A model generated the notes under the pieces. That model made no database searches and had not been told where the DNA came from. It worked only from the letters and a program-made list of their open reading frames with translations. From IMG/VR virus record IMGVR_UViG_3300036900_000315, positions 1 through 64,000 of that record: a stretch of DNA of 64,000 nucleotides; one strand, given 5' to 3'. Below, one piece after another: positions 35,492 to 45,109 of the stretch. The stretch's first letter is position 1; each line of letters starts with the position of its first letter. Origin of the DNA: a virus. The position numbers and the translations under genes are program-made.

Positions 35492-38400
35492 CTAGCAGCC
35501 GGACGATCCGTAGAAGATTCCAGCCGCGAAGTCCATCGTGCAGGTGCCAGTATTGGCGAAGTTTCGCACGCCAAGGGTGCCGGTGAATCCAGCGTGGCCA
35601 CCAGCAGAGATACCCGAAGACCCCATGATGATTCCAGAATTGAAAGTCACGGCCTGCTGGAACGTCGAGAACGACGCCGAGGTGAAGTTGATGTTGCCGG
35701 ATGCGTCGATCTGGATGCGGTCAGTATTACTGGTGCGGATGCCGAGCGATATGGCGTTAAACGATCCAAAGAAAGCACCGCCGCCGCTGCCGCCTGTCAT
35801 CCCCATGTAGGCTTTGTTGCCAAAGTCATTCTTGACGACGAAATAGACGTTTCCGCCAATGACACCGGTTTGCCCTAGCAATTCAAGTTTGTTTCCTGCG
35901 TCGATGTCAGTGTTTTGGTTACCGGCAAATACGACCCCACCGAAGGCGCCGCCGCCGTTTGGCACGTTGAGCGAATTCTGAAGGGTACCGCTTACAGTGC
36001 TATACAGTGAAGCAATACCTCCGCCTGTCACGTCCAGCGCATTAAAGGAATTGGTTGATGTGATTGCTCCGGTTAAAGTCGTAAAGCCGCCGCTAGGCAG
36101 GTTTAGAGCGGTTCCTGATGAACTGGCCGAATGAAATCCGTCACCCGATTGAACCCATCCTGCGGTCGCTGTGATGCTGGCCTGTGACGCGGTGCCGTCG
36201 ATCAGAATATTTCCAATCGGCGTGAACCTTATGAACTTGGCGTTGCCAGAGCTGCACGATGGTGGGTTGGGGCACTGATTCGTGATGATGTTGAACTGCC
36301 CGTTCACATCGTTCCACATGCGGGTGATCATCGGCGTAGAAGGGAGTCCGCTGACGATCGGCCCAGAAACAATATCAATGAACTGTGAGTTTGTGGCATA
36401 GGCCGCGCCCGTGCAAGACCCCAGTACCGTGGTGCAGGCCGAGCCCGAGTAGCCCACGTTTCCATGGCCGATATGCAAACCGACGATAGCAGCACCATCA
36501 TTGGTGATGTACCCGTAATCCCAATAGTTCGCCGCACTACCAGTGAGGTTGATGTTCACGGCCTGGGTGGTGAGATTGGTATGGGTGATACCCAGGTACG
36601 CGACGCCCATATTGAGGCTAGACACACTAGATCCGGTGTTGCCCACCTGCTGATCGAATTCCGCGCCGACAACCGAGCCTGCATGGTTGTGCGAATAGTC
36701 AAACACGCTCGTAGCCAAGGACCGATCAACGTCCGAGACAAAAATATTAACGCCCCAGGCCTGCGCGTTGGTTGCATTCACGAGGCCGTAGAACGCGCCC
36801 CCGTTGCATCCCACGTGGTGGCCGCCGCCGAAGCCGAAGGTAAAGGCTGCGTTACTGACGCACATGCCAGTGACACCGTTGCTCTCCCAGTTAGCATCCG
36901 AGGAAGATGAAACCGCGCCGCCGACGATACCCGACTCGCGCCGCAATGTTTCGTAGGCGTAGGGGTGGAAGTATTCTAAGACCGCCGTCTGGCTGGTGGC
37001 GCCTGCGCCCAATAGGCCAATGACGGGAGAGTAGTCGTGAACGTCATCGAACGCGCCCGCGCTGTTGGCCTCCAGGGGGATGCTGCCGGTAAAGGATGTC
37101 GACCCGAGTAGTAGGGGAGCCGTCGCTGCGGGGCACAGCGAAGACCGAATGAAGCCGCTACCGTCCAAGCACAGAAGAGAACCCGATCCGCTGAGTGCGC
37201 CGAGCCCTGTGGCATTGACTGTGCCGCCGATCCCCATTGGTGCGGCGAAGCTAACCGTGCTCGCTGCGTTGCTTTGTACGAAGTTGCTGACGTTGCCCAT
37301 GTTGATGCAGGGCAGCAGCGTTGTGCAGCCAGTCCCGCTCGTGGTGGTCGCTACGAACTGATTTGCGCCGGTGACGCTGGAACCTCCCCAGAAGCCGATG
37401 CCGGTGTGGTTATTGGATGCATCGATGGCCTTAAGCGGGCTGGAGCCGTTGACGCCGATGAAAACCGTATTGAAGAACGTGTTTCGCAGGTTGTCCACTG
37501 CTAGCCCGGCTGTTGAGTTTGCTACGGCCCCGGTGCCGATGGATAAGGAATTCACCCGGCTATTGCGGGCCGAATCCAAGGTCAACGTGCTGGTACCCGT
37601 GTCGGTGATGCTGTTCAGATAGGAGTTACGTACGTTGTCAATCGCAAGATTACCGGTGATGTTCAGCGAATGGAACCAAGAGTCCTGCGTTTCATCGATC
37701 AGCGGCGTTGCGCCCCAGTAGAGGCCGCCAGTCGTCGTGCCGTTGCCCAAATACGTGCGCCCATTCGAGGAGAGGCTCAGGATCAGGTTGCTCGTCGTGG
37801 TGGGGGTTGCGCCAGAGTAAAAACGCGACAAAACGATGCCGGTTCCCAACTCGATCTGATTGCGAAATGTCGCCACCGCCGTGCTGCCGTGCTGCGAAAT
37901 TCCCAGGTTGTAGCCGGCGGAGGTCACGCCCGAGGTCGTGGTGGAGTTTCCGCCGTACTCGACCGAACTGCTATTGATGTCCTTTGAGAACTGCGCCAGG
38001 GGCCCGGTCAGGTCGTTGTCGAAAACCCGGTTGACGTCCGCGGTGACGAATGCGCCGTATTGCGCGTCCTCGATCGCTGCGTTTATTCCGCCGCTGCCTG
38101 AATACGTGATCTTGTTTTTGGTGACTGTGACGGCGTTGGCCTGCTGGTTGCTTCCGGTGCCTATCGTCCCTAGCGTGATCGGCGCGCAGAAATTATGATC
38201 GGAAGTTCCGTTGCTATTGCCGGGGATCGTGAGGGTGTTTCCCGAGACCAGAGAATTGCGGGCGCCATACATTTTGATGCTACAGCCGAGGCCATAGAAC
38301 GAGTTATCTGTGATGCTGAGATTGTTTTCGGCCTGCGTGTTTCCGTTGCTGTTGCCCGCGTTGTAGCCGTAGTTCCAATTCTGCCCGGCACTCGTGATTC

Positions 38401-39772
38401 CGCTTGGACTATAAACCGCGGGTCCCATCTGGCCAGCCACCGTTCCGTCATAATCGACGTCGCCGATCAGCGGATTTGTGCAGTCATTGCCTGCAATCTT
38501 TGCGCCGCCCAGTCCGTCGCCGTCGATGCAGCCGCCATTCACAAACTTGACGGTATTGTTGGCGATGGTCCCTCGCACTACCAAACTGGCGTGATCGAAC
38601 GCAACAGCCGGAACGTTGCCCGAGGCATTGTTGTACCACTTCGCAGTTCCGACCAAGTCGCTATCCGAGGTCGAAACGAACCCGACGTGATCACCGGTAT
38701 TGTTGGCAACTTGGAATCCGGTAACGCCGGAGAGTTCGATGAAGTCCAGGCCAATCGTCTTGAAAATATTGCCGCTGATTTTGATGTTGGAATTGAGCAG
38801 GCTATTGCCGTTCCTCGCGTCCATAAAGAAGGCGTGCCCGGTGTTTTGCTTGAACGTGCTATCGATCAGCTTGAGACTATGGACGCCAAACGTGCTCGCC
38901 GAAACGATAAAGACGCCGCCCTGCCACGATCCATAAGTTTCGTCGCCCGGGCTGCCGAATAGGAAGGAGCGGTTGTATTGAAAGGTGAGGTTCGACAGAA
39001 AAACGTTATCGATGCTGACTGTGCGCGCATCGAGGATCAGCGGATAACCCGCGCTGTGCTGGACAGTCGAGTTCTTGAAAGTGAGCGATCCGCCATGAAC
39101 CCAGATGCTGGAATTGTCCGTGAAGATCGAGGACGTCGACGTGTATGTGGGGATGCCGCCGATGAGGTTCGCTCGATCCATACCAGCAGGTGTCGTGGTC
39201 TGGCCGTCGAAAGAGCAGCCGTCGATTGCGACGCCTGTCCCATCCGGGATATCGAACCAACCGAAGCCTGAAGTAATGGAGCCCGTGCGCTTGAATAGCG
39301 TCGTCCCTGCATCGCAGAGGACGTATACGTTTGCCGGAATCGTTACCGTGCCCGAGACGCTATAGAACCCCGTTGCGCCCGTGGATGGCACGCGAATCGC
39401 AGCGCCGGCCGCCGCGGCGAACGCCGTATTGAGGCACGAGGTCGAGTCAGTGGCGCCGGTGGGGTCGCATCCTGCAGTGAGCAGGACGGTAGGCATGGCG
39501 ATGCCGGTGACAGGCGTTACGTTGAGGTTATAGGCGCCGTCCGTTACGACGAAGCCGCCGCCGCTTGTATCCGCTGCGGGTAAGCGAAAGGTATGGTCTG
39601 CCGTCGTGACGTCCGGAGAGGCGAGGCCCACGTGGTGAGTGTTGGCCTTGTTCTGGAATTGGACTTCGCCCACGGCCGACCCGTTGGCCGCGGGAATCAC
39701 CTTGAGTTTATTGGTGTCTTGCTGTGCGAGGCAAGCTGAAGCCACGCAAAGGAAAAGCAGAAGTTTGTGCAT
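35492..39772 (-). CDS. Giant secreted beta-helix fibre or tailspike-like protein
   Basis: 1,426 aa from ATG 39772 (MHKLLLFLCVASACLA|Q), with GGAGGAG upstream and TAATG overlap with the tail-tip gene. Residues about 25-100 resemble a fibre-attachment head. Residues about 120-700 show right-handed beta-helix features (many N/G/S/T/V repeats, NNxxxxN turns). The C-terminal 250 residues are Gly/Ser-rich (VGFTGTLG-type repeats) and end with paired Cys (GTCTMDFAAG ... SSGC). Position after the tail-tip protein argues for receptor binding. The signal peptide contradicts simple cytoplasmic tail assembly. Confidence 0.7.
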   Translation of the reverse strand: MHKLLLFLCVASACLAQQDTNKLKVIPAANGSAVGEVQFQNKANTHHVGLASPDVTTADHTFRLPAADTSGGGFVVTDGAYNLNVTPVTGIAMPTVLLTAGCDPTGATDSTSCLNTAFAAAAGAAIRVPSTGATGFYSVSGTVTIPANVYVLCDAGTTLFKRTGSITSGFGWFDIPDGTGVAIDGCSFDGQTTTPAGMDRANLIGGIPTYTSTSSIFTDNSSIWVHGGSLTFKNSTVQHSAGYPLILDARTVSIDNVFLSNLTFQYNRSFLFGSPGDETYGSWQGGVFIVSASTFGVHSLKLIDSTFKQNTGHAFFMDARNGNSLLNSNIKISGNIFKTIGLDFIELSGVTGFQVANNTGDHVGFVSTSDSDLVGTAKWYNNASGNVPAVAFDHASLVVRGTIANNTVKFVNGGCIDGDGLGGAKIAGNDCTNPLIGDVDYDGTVAGQMGPAVYSPSGITSAGQNWNYGYNAGNSNGNTQAENNLSITDNSFYGLGCSIKMYGARNSLVSGNTLTIPGNSNGTSDHNFCAPITLGTIGTGSNQQANAVTVTKNKITYSGSGGINAAIEDAQYGAFVTADVNRVFDNDLTGPLAQFSKDINSSSVEYGGNSTTTSGVTSAGYNLGISQHGSTAVATFRNQIELGTGIVLSRFYSGATPTTTSNLILSLSSNGRTYLGNGTTTGGLYWGATPLIDETQDSWFHSLNITGNLAIDNVRNSYLNSITDTGTSTLTLDSARNSRVNSLSIGTGAVANSTAGLAVDNLRNTFFNTVFIGVNGSSPLKAIDASNNHTGIGFWGGSSVTGANQFVATTTSGTGCTTLLPCINMGNVSNFVQSNAASTVSFAAPMGIGGTVNATGLGALSGSGSLLCLDGSGFIRSSLCPAATAPLLLGSTSFTGSIPLEANSAGAFDDVHDYSPVIGLLGAGATSQTAVLEYFHPYAYETLRRESGIVGGAVSSSSDANWESNGVTGMCVSNAAFTFGFGGGHHVGCNGGAFYGLVNATNAQAWGVNIFVSDVDRSLATSVFDYSHNHAGSVVGAEFDQQVGNTGSSVSSLNMGVAYLGITHTNLTTQAVNINLTGSAANYWDYGYITNDGAAIVGLHIGHGNVGYSGSACTTVLGSCTGAAYATNSQFIDIVSGPIVSGLPSTPMITRMWNDVNGQFNIITNQCPNPPSCSSGNAKFIRFTPIGNILIDGTASQASITATAGWVQSGDGFHSASSSGTALNLPSGGFTTLTGAITSTNSFNALDVTGGGIASLYSTVSGTLQNSLNVPNGGGAFGGVVFAGNQNTDIDAGNKLELLGQTGVIGGNVYFVVKNDFGNKAYMGMTGGSGGGAFFGSFNAISLGIRTSNTDRIQIDASGNINFTSASFSTFQQAVTFNSGIIMGSSGISAGGHAGFTGTLGVRNFANTGTCTMDFAAGIFYGSSGC

Positions 39773-42700
39773 TAGGAAAGTGCTCCTCCGGTACGGAATG
39801 AATCGAGGCCCCACACGGTGCCGTGCCAGGTGAGGATATAAGTGGTCCGGGTACTGAGATCTCCCGCAATACCCTGCAGCGGAACGTCAGAGGCGAAGCC
39901 GCCCGCGCCGGCCGCGAAGTTGGGGACAGGCCAGCCGCCCGTTGCATCCTGGTCGATGTAGAGAGTGAAGCTCATGCCGGCAGAGATCGTGCCTCCGGTG
40001 AATATTGGGGCTACGATTGTCGCGATGGTGGCTGCAGGGACTCCGGTCGCCGTCGTGGTGTCGAGGACGATCCGGAAGTTTAGCCCGTTGGCTAAATCGA
40101 TATTGAAGTTGTTCGAGCCGTCCAGCGGGACCGTTGAGTAGCCGCCGCCGGCAGTGTTTGGCCCCGCCTGCCCGAAAACATACAGCTCACGGAATGGCGC
40201 GTAAAGATCAGGGAACGACGCATTATTCACGTCTTCCGTCTGCACTTCGATCAAGAACGACTGCCCGCCCTGGTTGTCTAAAGGCAAACTGCCGATTGAG
40301 TTACCGGGGATAATTCCGCTGGTTGCGGTGTTGAGCTTCTTACCCGTCACGTCGTACGGATAGTGCGAGTCGATGATGATGAAGACGCTGGTGGCATCGG
40401 GGATTGTGCCCCATACCCCGTTGATCGTTAGGGTGGTGTTGGTGTTCGAGAGAATCGTCCGCTCTTGCCCTGCGCCTGCGCCCGCGATAATCAGCACGTT
40501 GTCGCCACCGAATGCATCCACAGCGAGCCCTGATGGGTTCAGCGAGTTCACATACAACGCATCGCCGATTGTGTTCGCGCTGAAGATATTGGCCTGAGCC
40601 CGGATCGTCACGAAGTCGCCGACAGAGAAGGCGATCCCGTTTGTTGAGATGCTTAGCGCCGACTGATTCATGTGGAGGTTCGGCGTTGCTGAGGACGTGA
40701 TACCGAAGCTCGAAGCGTCGAATGGGCCGGTGGCGACTCCACCCGGAATGGCTCCCAGTTTCGAAACGACCCTACCTGCAAAGTTGTCGGTGAACGCCGG
40801 GATTCCGAGCCGCACATAGGGACCGCCGGGAACGATGACGGTTGCGGTAACCAGCGCGCCTTCCCAGATGCCAGCCTTGAAGATCTTCCTACCGTAGAAA
40901 TGGAAGTGGTCGAAGTTGATATCCGGAGGGCCGCCGATTGTGGGCGAGAACAATGCCGTCAGATTGATAGCGCCGCCGACGAGTGCCCCGACCAGCGCGT
41001 TAGCCTGCCATGTTTGCGTGGGGTCCTGCAGGCCGCCGTAGACGTTAAATGAAACTGTGGCTGCGTCATACGAGGGAATCGGAATGGAGACCACGGCGGT
41101 TGTGGTGCCAGGCGCAATATAAGCCTTGCAGTCTGAAGAGACGCCTGATTCGTCGCCGTTCGAATCGACTGCCGTGACCGTGAAGTGATAGGTCCCCGAG
41201 GGGATGTTGCCCCCACTCGACGCCACGACTGCCTGCCGGCCAACCTGGGGAGGATGAACGAGATTCGACGTCACATTGACGACTGCCGCGCCGCCGATAT
41301 CCGCTACAACTTGCGCGGACCCGTCCGTGTTGGTCGTATATTCGGTGACGATGCTGAACGTCGGAGTGCCCGGAAATAGCGCGTCGGTGAAGGGCCGGGC
41401 GAGGTCGACGTTATGCCAGGGGAGTGAAGGCCGGTTGGGCGGGTTTTTGCGCGGGTCCGAGTACTGAGGTGGGACAGATTGCCCGAAGGCGTCCGCATAC
41501 CATGAAGATTCCGTCCACTCGACCGTGGTGGTCATCTGCTCGAAATTGGTGGTGCCTTCGATCTTGATGACGCGGCCGAGGAATCCTAAGCCGGCGAGAT
41601 GCGTATCGACCGAGGTGTAGCTATTCGGTGGCTGCGAGAAGCGGCAAAGCACGATCTGGCCGACTCGTAAATGCGAGATCCGGAATGTCGTCTTGATCTC
41701 GAAGCGCCGTGTGCCTCGGGTGTCCTGCTGCTCGTTGCCGCGGAGCTGCTCGGCAAGATAGGTGCGCGAAACGCGAAACGCCTGATCGAACGAGGTGATG
41801 CCAGTCGCCACAAAGTTCGAATTGACGATGGAGCCCGAGTTGGCCCACTGCCCGCGCGCCGCGTCGTCGACGTCGGTGACGGAACTCCAGTCCTGCACGA
41901 AGCCGTTATCAGCATCTAAAATCGGGATGATGATCTTGTTCCCAGAGGCCGCGTTGGGCGACATAACCGTGCGGATTGAGACCGTGTTCGATTCGTCGAA
42001 GGCGTACGCTGGATACCCCGTTCCCGTGCCACCCGCGGCGATGATGGCCGTAATCCCGGTGTTGTAATTGCTGCCGTCGATGGGCGCCGGCTGCTGGTCC
42101 GCAATACTCTGGCGGATCATAATGCCGACCAGGCCGGTCACCTTGTCTCGATAGACCTGCGCATTGAAGCCGCGCAGCATCGAGTTCAGAAGCTCGCTGC
42201 CTAATTTCGCGTCGCCAATATAGGTGCCGATGATGTAGCGCGCGTGACTGTTCGTGTTGCCGTTGTTGTCGATATAGGAAACGGCCGTGGCGCAGATCGC
42301 CGCCGCGGTAATGAAGCTTTGGATGTTCAAATCTGCCCACCTGAGTCCAGCGCGCAGCAGGAGATCCGCCACGCAAAATGCCGGGTTATCCGAATAGCTG
42401 TACGGCCACGAATTGACGTCCGCCGGGTTCGTCGTATTTGGCTGCTTCACCCACAAACGCTGGGCGAGGACGTTCACGCTGGGGACTGCGTTCGAAGCCG
42501 CCAGCTCCACAAACAGGACAGCGTAAGCCATGGCAATGCCGCCGTAGGGGTCGCCCTGCGAGTTGTAGCCTGCGTCCGCTGTCGGCGCGCCGCTCCGGAG
42601 GCCCTGCGTCACCAGGTCCCAGCGGAGGCCGTTGTTTGTTGGGTCGCTTGATCCCGTGTTGTGCGGGACGGTCACGCCGTTCATGACCACCTGCAGGATC

Positions 42701-43671
42701 GGTCCGTTGCCGTTGTAGGGGCCGATATTGCCGCCGCAGACGATCAGTTCGAACCGGGTGAGGTTGCCGTCGCCGATGGTGTTCGCGATGAGCGGTGCGC
42801 CCCACGCAGTGCCGTAGCCCAGTGGGATCGGCTTGCCCATGATCGAACCGTTCGCAAGACGAAATGAAGGGACCTTGTTGCCGGTGCCGTAGTTGATGTA
42901 ATTCTTGATCTGGCTATCCGGTACCCACTGGATACCGCCATATCGCCCGGTGATGCGGTTCGTGGAGTCCTTGGTGTACATGCCCCGAGCCACGCAATCG
43001 CCCTTGGTGAGATTGCACGTCGTGAACAGCCCGTTGCCGCGCAGCGCGCTGCCGCCGGTATCCGGATCCGTGCCAGCCTGGTCGGGATTGTAGCCGCACG
43101 AGAAGAAGAGCGAGTAGCGATCCGTGCCGGCCGCGAGACGCTGTGCCGCGGTTGCGGGAAACGTGTAGGGGCAACGCGCCTGCGCCTGCAGGACGGGGAG
43201 GTATTTCTTTTGCAGGTTGTTCGAACTGGCTGCGGAAATCGTTATTGTGCCATCGGGATCAATTGATACCGGTGCGTCACAGATGCCGATGAAGACGCTG
43301 TAGGAATCACTCGAGAAGGTGTAGCCGTTCGTTTCGCCGAAGATCAGTTGGACCGTGCAGGTCGCGTCTCTGAAGCCGAGCGTCGATTCGTAGTTCGACC
43401 AGACGAAGAAATCATCGTCCAGAATTTTGACGCTGATAGAGGGAAGCTTTTCGATGCCCTGCTCGCTGCGCTCCTGCACTGCGCCAAGGGTTTGCATGGC
43501 GATGCGCGCGAAGTAATCGTGGCCACCATATTGCGCGCCGCCCTCTGCCACGTTCAGCGGGTGAGTCGATAGACGCAAAAAGGTCCCATCGTAGAACTGG
43601 AACGTGAACAGCAGCATCGGCTGAAAGCTCTGCTCTGCCTCTTTTGCGAGGGCGATGGTAGTAAGTGACAC
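39772..43671 (-). CDS. Tail-tip/host-specificity protein, gpL-gpJ-like fusion
   Basis: 1,299 aa. Residues 1-250 resemble minor tail protein L/DUF2163 (early LLFTFQFYDGTFLRLSTHPL; cysteines CPYTF, FFSCGY, TTCNLTKGDC that could hold an Fe-S or zinc centre as in lambda gpL). Residues about 390-720 resemble the hub region of gpJ-type proteins (AFCVADLLLRAGLRWADLNI). FN3-like modules follow, and a beta-rich C terminus ends FRTGGALS. It should form the baseplate hub at the tail tip. Coupled to the fibre gene. Confidence 0.75.
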   Translation of the reverse strand: MSLTTIALAKEAEQSFQPMLLFTFQFYDGTFLRLSTHPLNVAEGGAQYGGHDYFARIAMQTLGAVQERSEQGIEKLPSISVKILDDDFFVWSNYESTLGFRDATCTVQLIFGETNGYTFSSDSYSVFIGICDAPVSIDPDGTITISAASSNNLQKKYLPVLQAQARCPYTFPATAAQRLAAGTDRYSLFFSCGYNPDQAGTDPDTGGSALRGNGLFTTCNLTKGDCVARGMYTKDSTNRITGRYGGIQWVPDSQIKNYINYGTGNKVPSFRLANGSIMGKPIPLGYGTAWGAPLIANTIGDGNLTRFELIVCGGNIGPYNGNGPILQVVMNGVTVPHNTGSSDPTNNGLRWDLVTQGLRSGAPTADAGYNSQGDPYGGIAMAYAVLFVELAASNAVPSVNVLAQRLWVKQPNTTNPADVNSWPYSYSDNPAFCVADLLLRAGLRWADLNIQSFITAAAICATAVSYIDNNGNTNSHARYIIGTYIGDAKLGSELLNSMLRGFNAQVYRDKVTGLVGIMIRQSIADQQPAPIDGSNYNTGITAIIAAGGTGTGYPAYAFDESNTVSIRTVMSPNAASGNKIIIPILDADNGFVQDWSSVTDVDDAARGQWANSGSIVNSNFVATGITSFDQAFRVSRTYLAEQLRGNEQQDTRGTRRFEIKTTFRISHLRVGQIVLCRFSQPPNSYTSVDTHLAGLGFLGRVIKIEGTTNFEQMTTTVEWTESSWYADAFGQSVPPQYSDPRKNPPNRPSLPWHNVDLARPFTDALFPGTPTFSIVTEYTTNTDGSAQVVADIGGAAVVNVTSNLVHPPQVGRQAVVASSGGNIPSGTYHFTVTAVDSNGDESGVSSDCKAYIAPGTTTAVVSIPIPSYDAATVSFNVYGGLQDPTQTWQANALVGALVGGAINLTALFSPTIGGPPDINFDHFHFYGRKIFKAGIWEGALVTATVIVPGGPYVRLGIPAFTDNFAGRVVSKLGAIPGGVATGPFDASSFGITSSATPNLHMNQSALSISTNGIAFSVGDFVTIRAQANIFSANTIGDALYVNSLNPSGLAVDAFGGDNVLIIAGAGAGQERTILSNTNTTLTINGVWGTIPDATSVFIIIDSHYPYDVTGKKLNTATSGIIPGNSIGSLPLDNQGGQSFLIEVQTEDVNNASFPDLYAPFRELYVFGQAGPNTAGGGYSTVPLDGSNNFNIDLANGLNFRIVLDTTTATGVPAATIATIVAPIFTGGTISAGMSFTLYIDQDATGGWPVPNFAAGAGGFASDVPLQGIAGDLSTRTTYILTWHGTVWGLDSFRTGGALS

Positions 43672-43865
43672 GGGGTAAGGTGGAGGTGGAGCGCCGCTCG
43701 AGTGGCGGAAACTGGAATACGCTGTATGGGCGAAGCGGACGCGTTTCGCGGACTACTGCCGGGAGGAGTACTTCCTGGGGCGCGCCGGCGTCGGGCTTGT
43801 CCCCTTGTGGGCGGCAGAACCCACCTCATAGAACCGGCGAACGTGGCGCTCCCTATGATTGAGTT
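43672..43865 (+). promoter_or_regulatory. Gap upstream of the plus-strand moron, with a -10 box
   Basis: 194 bp without a credible gene. TATGAT at 43854-43859 lies six bases before ATG 43866, the spacing of a leaderless start. No convincing -35 box (TAGAAC at 43829 has a 19-bp spacer). Confidence 0.35.
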
Positions 43866-44042
43866 ATGAAGAGCAAGCGCGATCCGGCAAACCCTGGTGA
43901 CGTGGTCATGCTGTCCAAACGCCAAGTGGAGGAAATATGCAACGCTACCCTGAAAGCCGCGCTTTCCATCAAAGACAGCAATCCCACTGTGGCCTGGGAG
44001 CTAGTTAAAAAGGTAGTAATCCTGCAGGAGCTTAAATGCTGA
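43866..44042 (+). CDS. Small protein of the moron (58 aa)
   Basis: MKSKRDPANPGDVVMLSKRQ, then helical VEEICNATLKAALSIKDSNP. It stands on the opposite strand to the tail operon. Its stop overlaps the next start (ATGCTGA), so the two are coupled. Unknown. Confidence 0.5.
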   Translation: MKSKRDPANPGDVVMLSKRQVEEICNATLKAALSIKDSNPTVAWELVKKVVILQELKC

Positions 44043-44368
44043 ACCGCCGCGCCTTCATTACCGCGATCGGCGCGGCACTTGGGCTGCACGGGAAGGTTAA
44101 ACCGAATACCGCGGTGCTCTGCGAAACCATTAGCTTTGCGGGAATTCCGTACGCCCAAAGAGGAAGAGTTCAACCCCGGATAACATTCGAATTCTCAAGC
44201 TCCCGTCGCCTCTTTTGCGGGGACCTGATCCATCTGGAGATGAAGACTTGCAGGATCGATCAAGTGGTGTGGACTTCAATGTCAGGCGAAATTCTTGGGC
44301 CTTATCGTTATTTCGCCACCCAAATACAGAGCGAGGAGCTTACGGAACCTGCGCCAGCTTCACAGTGA
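44036..44368 (+). CDS. Protein with a Tat-like signal, part of the moron
   Basis: 110 aa. MLNRRAFITAIGAALGLHG carries the twin-arginine motif N-R-R-A-F with a hydrophobic stretch, so export in folded form is likely. The mature part is beta-rich with three Cys (VLCETIS, RLFCGD, KTCRID), suggesting a disulphide or a cofactor. Its end overlaps the convergent distal-tail gene by 29 bp. Unknown function. Confidence 0.55.
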   Translation: MLNRRAFITAIGAALGLHGKVKPNTAVLCETISFAGIPYAQRGRVQPRITFEFSSSRRLFCGDLIHLEMKTCRIDQVVWTSMSGEILGPYRYFATQIQSEELTEPAPASQ

Positions 44369-45107
44369 AGCTTGAAGCGTTCTTCTGTTCGTACGTGATA
44401 TCGAGCGACGCCTGATCGAATCTGCACTTCGAAATAACGTCCGGTCCGGCGGGATCCGCAAATGCGAACGTTGACCAGGCGCCGCCTGCTGCGAGGAACC
44501 AGTTGATGTACGTCGCGAGATCAGCATCCGAAACGCTGACGTAGCTCAGCGTCAGGCCGTTCAGAGGTCCACCAGGATACGGGTTGCCAGCTCCATCGGT
44601 TAGCCCGAAGCCGTAGTACCCCGACGCGTAGCGCGGTCCATTGGGATTCTTGCCGCACAGCGTCTTTTCCTGGGGGCTATTTTCGTGCGGGTAGCAGCAC
44701 ACCGCCCCGCTTGTCATCAGTGGATAACTGCCGGTGAGCGCCGGAATCGTCGGTGCGTTCTGCGTCTGCGAGCACTTCAGATCGAGCGAATATCGGCGGT
44801 CGTTTCTGATGGTCCACGTGTCCGAGTCGAGCCCGAGGTTCGAGTACGTCACGCCGTCCAGAGTCATCGACCACGTGCTGTTGAACATACCCTGTGCCGT
44901 GGTCGAGAGGAACGTATTTAGCGCGCTTGCATCAGTCGAGTTGAGCCGGGCATAGTGGAGGTTGAAGGAGTTCAACGGAGCATGTCGCTTCCACCGCTGT
45001 TCGGCGCCGGACATGAATTTGACTATGGCGACGTCCAGGTTGAGGGAGCGATTTAGTGGGTAGAGCGCCGGAGCGCCGCCGCGGACTGTGGGTAGAGTGC
45101 CTGGCAT
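44340..45107 (-). CDS. Distal tail/minor tail protein (DUF2460-like)
   Basis: 255 aa. It follows the tape measure and precedes the tail tip, the position of gpM/Dit. RWKRHAPLNSFNLHYARLNS and the C-terminal SKCRFDQASLDITYEQKNAS ... VKLAQVP resemble the pattern of DUF2460/tail-joining proteins. An internal Cys-rich loop (GAVCCYPHE ... TLCGKN) is unusual. It should link the tail tube to the tip complex. Confidence 0.65.
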   Translation of the reverse strand: MPGTLPTVRGGAPALYPLNRSLNLDVAIVKFMSGAEQRWKRHAPLNSFNLHYARLNSTDASALNTFLSTTAQGMFNSTWSMTLDGVTYSNLGLDSDTWTIRNDRRYSLDLKCSQTQNAPTIPALTGSYPLMTSGAVCCYPHENSPQEKTLCGKNPNGPRYASGYYGFGLTDGAGNPYPGGPLNGLTLSYVSVSDADLATYINWFLAAGGAWSTFAFADPAGPDVISKCRFDQASLDITYEQKNASSFTVKLAQVP

Positions 45108-45109
45108 GA

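Noticed and set aside
39772-39814. Earlier start for the giant fibre gene at 39814
   Set aside because: It would overlap the tail-tip gene by 43 bp and bury the signal peptide; ATG 39772 has GGAGGAG and a TAATG overlap.
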